Source: Seonamhaeicola sediminis
GTDB lineage: Bacteria > Bacteroidota > Bacteroidia > Flavobacteriales > Flavobacteriaceae
Reading direction: 5' to 3'
DNA length: 53,845 nucleotides
NCBI RefSeq assembly: GCF_004358095.2
Contig: NZ_SMZJ02000012.1
Location: forward strand, 1 to 53,845
The translations under genes were made by a program, and so were the position numbers. The notes beneath the pieces are model-generated. The model ran no database searches. It had not been told where the DNA came from and saw only the letters and a program-made list of their open reading frames with translations. Shown one piece after another: positions 52,436 through 53,845 of this stretch (position 1 is its first letter; each line of letters begins with the position of its first letter).

Positions 52436-53365
52436 ATGAAAAAACATGTAATTATTATCATGCTACTTTCTGTGGCAGTAATGTATTCTCAAAAAAAGAA
52501 AAACGGAACCGTTTACATTGAACATCCAGCTATTGAAATAGTTGAAGCTATGCAACAAGCTGATATTGCAGGCGATGTTGACAAAGTAGCATCTTATTTG
52601 GCAGATGATTTTATGTCTGTTAGTGGCACTACCAGAAATAAAAATGCCAAAGGAACCAACAAAGAGCAATTTCTAAAATGGGTAGAAAATAAAACAAAGT
52701 GGACTGCTTATGCAAGTTTAACTAGACATGGTGAAGCTTACCCCGATGCCATAGAATACAAAGATGGTAAAACATGGGTGCAAACTTGGAATTATTTAAA
52801 AGGAGTTCATGATGCCACAGGCGTTAAAATAGAAATGCCATTACACAACTTGTATAGACTTAATGCTGATAACAAAATTGAGTTAGAGATTTATTATAGT
52901 TATCCCGTTGGTCAAGATATAAGAGCTGGCTTTACAGAAAGAACTAATGGAACTATTTATAATGAGCACCCACATATTAACAAAGTAAGACGTATGATGG
53001 CAGCTTTTGAAAACATGGATTTAGAAAAGGCGTACAGTTATTTTGATGAAAACTGTTCATTCTCAAGTCTTGAAATGCCTGTTGGAGAAAGTATGGATTT
53101 AGACGAGGTCAAAGAAAGCCATAAAGGGTTTTATGATAAATTTGAAATATCTAGCATTGATGTGGTTGGATATCCAGATTTGTTACATTATGAAATTGGT
53201 GGCAATGACATGACGGTTCAATCTTGGTGGAACTTCAGATTAATAAGAAAGTCAGATAAAAAGAAGATAATTATGCCCGCCATGTATACTCATGATTTTA
53301 ATGATGACGGAAAGGTTGTAAGATCTATTGGTTATTTTAGTACTAAGGTATTAGATGCAAAGTAA
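52436..53365 (+). CDS. Secreted protein with tandem NTF2-like domains
   Basis: 309 residues. Signal peptide MKKHVIIIMLLSVAVMYSQ. Two domains of about 140 residues each begin with the same phrase: NGTVYIEHPAIEIVEAMQQA near residue 22 and NGTIYNEHPHINKVRRMMAA near 178. Each continues with an NTF2/SnoaL-type pattern (DKVASYLADDFMSVSG; EKAYSYFDENCSFSS; WVQTWNYLKG and VQSWWNFRL), so the gene arose by internal duplication. No conserved catalytic residues are evident. Ends at a strong terminator. Confidence 0.78.
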   Translation: MKKHVIIIMLLSVAVMYSQKKKNGTVYIEHPAIEIVEAMQQADIAGDVDKVASYLADDFMSVSGTTRNKNAKGTNKEQFLKWVENKTKWTAYASLTRHGEAYPDAIEYKDGKTWVQTWNYLKGVHDATGVKIEMPLHNLYRLNADNKIELEIYYSYPVGQDIRAGFTERTNGTIYNEHPHINKVRRMMAAFENMDLEKAYSYFDENCSFSSLEMPVGESMDLDEVKESHKGFYDKFEISSIDVVGYPDLLHYEIGGNDMTVQSWWNFRLIRKSDKKKIIMPAMYTHDFNDDGKVVRSIGYFSTKVLDAK

Positions 53366-53381
53366 AGTTTCTTTTTATATG

Positions 53382-53418
53382 AAAGCAAAAAAACTCCTGA
53401 AAAGGAGTTTTTTTGCTT
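53382..53418. terminator. Bidirectional terminator
   Basis: AAGCAAAAAAACTCCT and AGGAGTTTTTTTGCTT arms of 16 bases around a GAAA-type loop, with T runs on both strands. It ends the NTF2-like gene and faces the DinB remnant at 53417. Confidence 0.9.
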
Positions 53419-53705
53419 ATAAATCATCAGTAAAATGGCGTTTACCTTTTTCTTTATTAAATTTTTCCTTGTTGTAGGTTTTTGATTGTCCTTTTGGAAT
53501 TGAAAGAGAACGCCATTCTTCTGATTTAATAAGTTTACCTAAAAAAACAATTTGTCCAACATGATAGGCATAATGAGCTAATTGACGGTTAATGGCTTCT
53601 GTAACTGTATGTCCTTGATTTCTGATGTATATAATATGTTCTAAATCTTTGTCCTTTAAAAGTCCGATGGCATCGAACAAGCAACTCCAACCTTTGTTCC
53701 AATCA
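53417..53705 (-). pseudogene. 5'-truncated DinB-like (DUF1572) gene
   Basis: The C-terminal half of a DinB/DUF1572-type protein is intact: WNKGWSCLFDAIGLLKDKDL, IIYIRNQGHTVTEAINRQ and LAHYAYHVGQIVFLGKL, with the His residues of the usual metal site (HTV, HYAYH) visible in this half. Upstream, the frame continues through EFYWIND and then a palindromic repeat at 53722-53739 and reaches a stop with no start codon; the normal N-terminal 80 or so residues are missing. The remaining piece may start at the TTG at 53680, but it would lack half the fold. Confidence 0.7.
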
Positions 53706-53721
53706 TTAATCCAATAGAATT

Positions 53722-53739
53722 CCCCGAGGCTTGCCTCGG
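53722..53739. repeat. Palindromic repeat CCCGAGGC-TT-GCCTCGGG
   Basis: Perfect eight-base arms with a two-base centre, very GC-rich for this genome. The same type of palindrome is familiar as an interspersed repeat in Flavobacteriaceae. It lies where the DinB-like gene loses its normal N-terminal half, so repeat insertion or recombination probably broke the gene. Confidence 0.7.
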
Positions 53740-53845
53740 GTGTAGAAAAGGAAAAGTATGAAAAACGGTTGGTTTTTCATAACGCTTTGAAAAAGTGTAT
53801 ATTTCGATTGTGGAAGATGAGCATATATACAAGAGCCATAACAAG

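Noticed and set aside
1-53845. CRISPR array, tRNA, rRNA, prophage or known defence system
   Set aside because: No regularly spaced repeats, no tRNA-like cloverleaf or conserved tRNA arm sequence, and no phage structural or defence-type proteins were found.

Overview
The window reads as chromosomal DNA of a marine-type member of the Flavobacteriaceae (Bacteroidota). The sequence is AT-rich. Several genes carry the Bacteroidota -7 promoter element TAnnTTTG. Many proteins are recognisable flavobacterial families (DUF6146, DUF6048, DUF6452, CCC-motif and DUF5362 membrane proteins, TonB receptors with a carboxypeptidase-like N-domain), and lipoproteins have short signal peptides ending in S/N/G-Cys. 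It is mostly core genome. The mobile or decayed parts are an IS3-family element at the left edge (1-819), a truncated TIGR02757 paralogue (14653-15051) and a DinB-like gene remnant beside a palindromic repeat at the right edge.

Layout. 1-819: IS3-type transposase with a -1 frameshift signal. 872-5780: glycosyltransferase, YbbR-like protein, coaE, then an RprX/RprY-like two-component pair. 5892-11110 (minus): esterase, small membrane protein, a dihydroorotase-like protein that lacks most metal ligands, a BatA-domain protein and a second glycosyltransferase. 11209-16144: M61-type peptidase, TIGR02757 protein and its broken copy, two lipoproteins. 16230-17944: LolD-like ATPase divergent from folE. 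17979-25699 (minus): a TonB receptor with a His/Glu-rich segment, a His-rich small protein, two small conserved proteins, DUF937, serA, serC and a LuxC-like acyl-CoA reductase. The reductase is divergent from a ferredoxin gene.

26384-37224: ychF, acyltransferase, the DUF6048/DUF6452/rlmD group, a sigma factor with a small membrane partner, rocD, a cassette of four small membrane proteins (two dispanin-like proteins around two DUF2752 proteins), and an Smr protein. 37217-43660: TSP3-repeat lipoprotein, cysteine desulfurase, large TonB receptor, M23 peptidase. 43837-46233: a ZapB-like coiled coil, zapA, a structured non-coding RNA that fits 6S RNA, and rny. 46319-53845: xerD, TM2 protein, a secreted protein, aroQ, a beta-barrel protein, lpdA, type II NADH dehydrogenase, a tandem NTF2-like protein and the DinB remnant.

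The strongest non-coding discovery is the 6S-like RNA between zapA and rny. The most unusual protein-level observations are the dihydroorotase pseudoenzyme, the dispanin/DUF2752 cassette, and the His-rich peptide next to a His-rich TonB receptor. No tRNA, rRNA, CRISPR array, prophage or recognisable defence system was seen. Family names come from recognition of the translated sequence, not from database searches.
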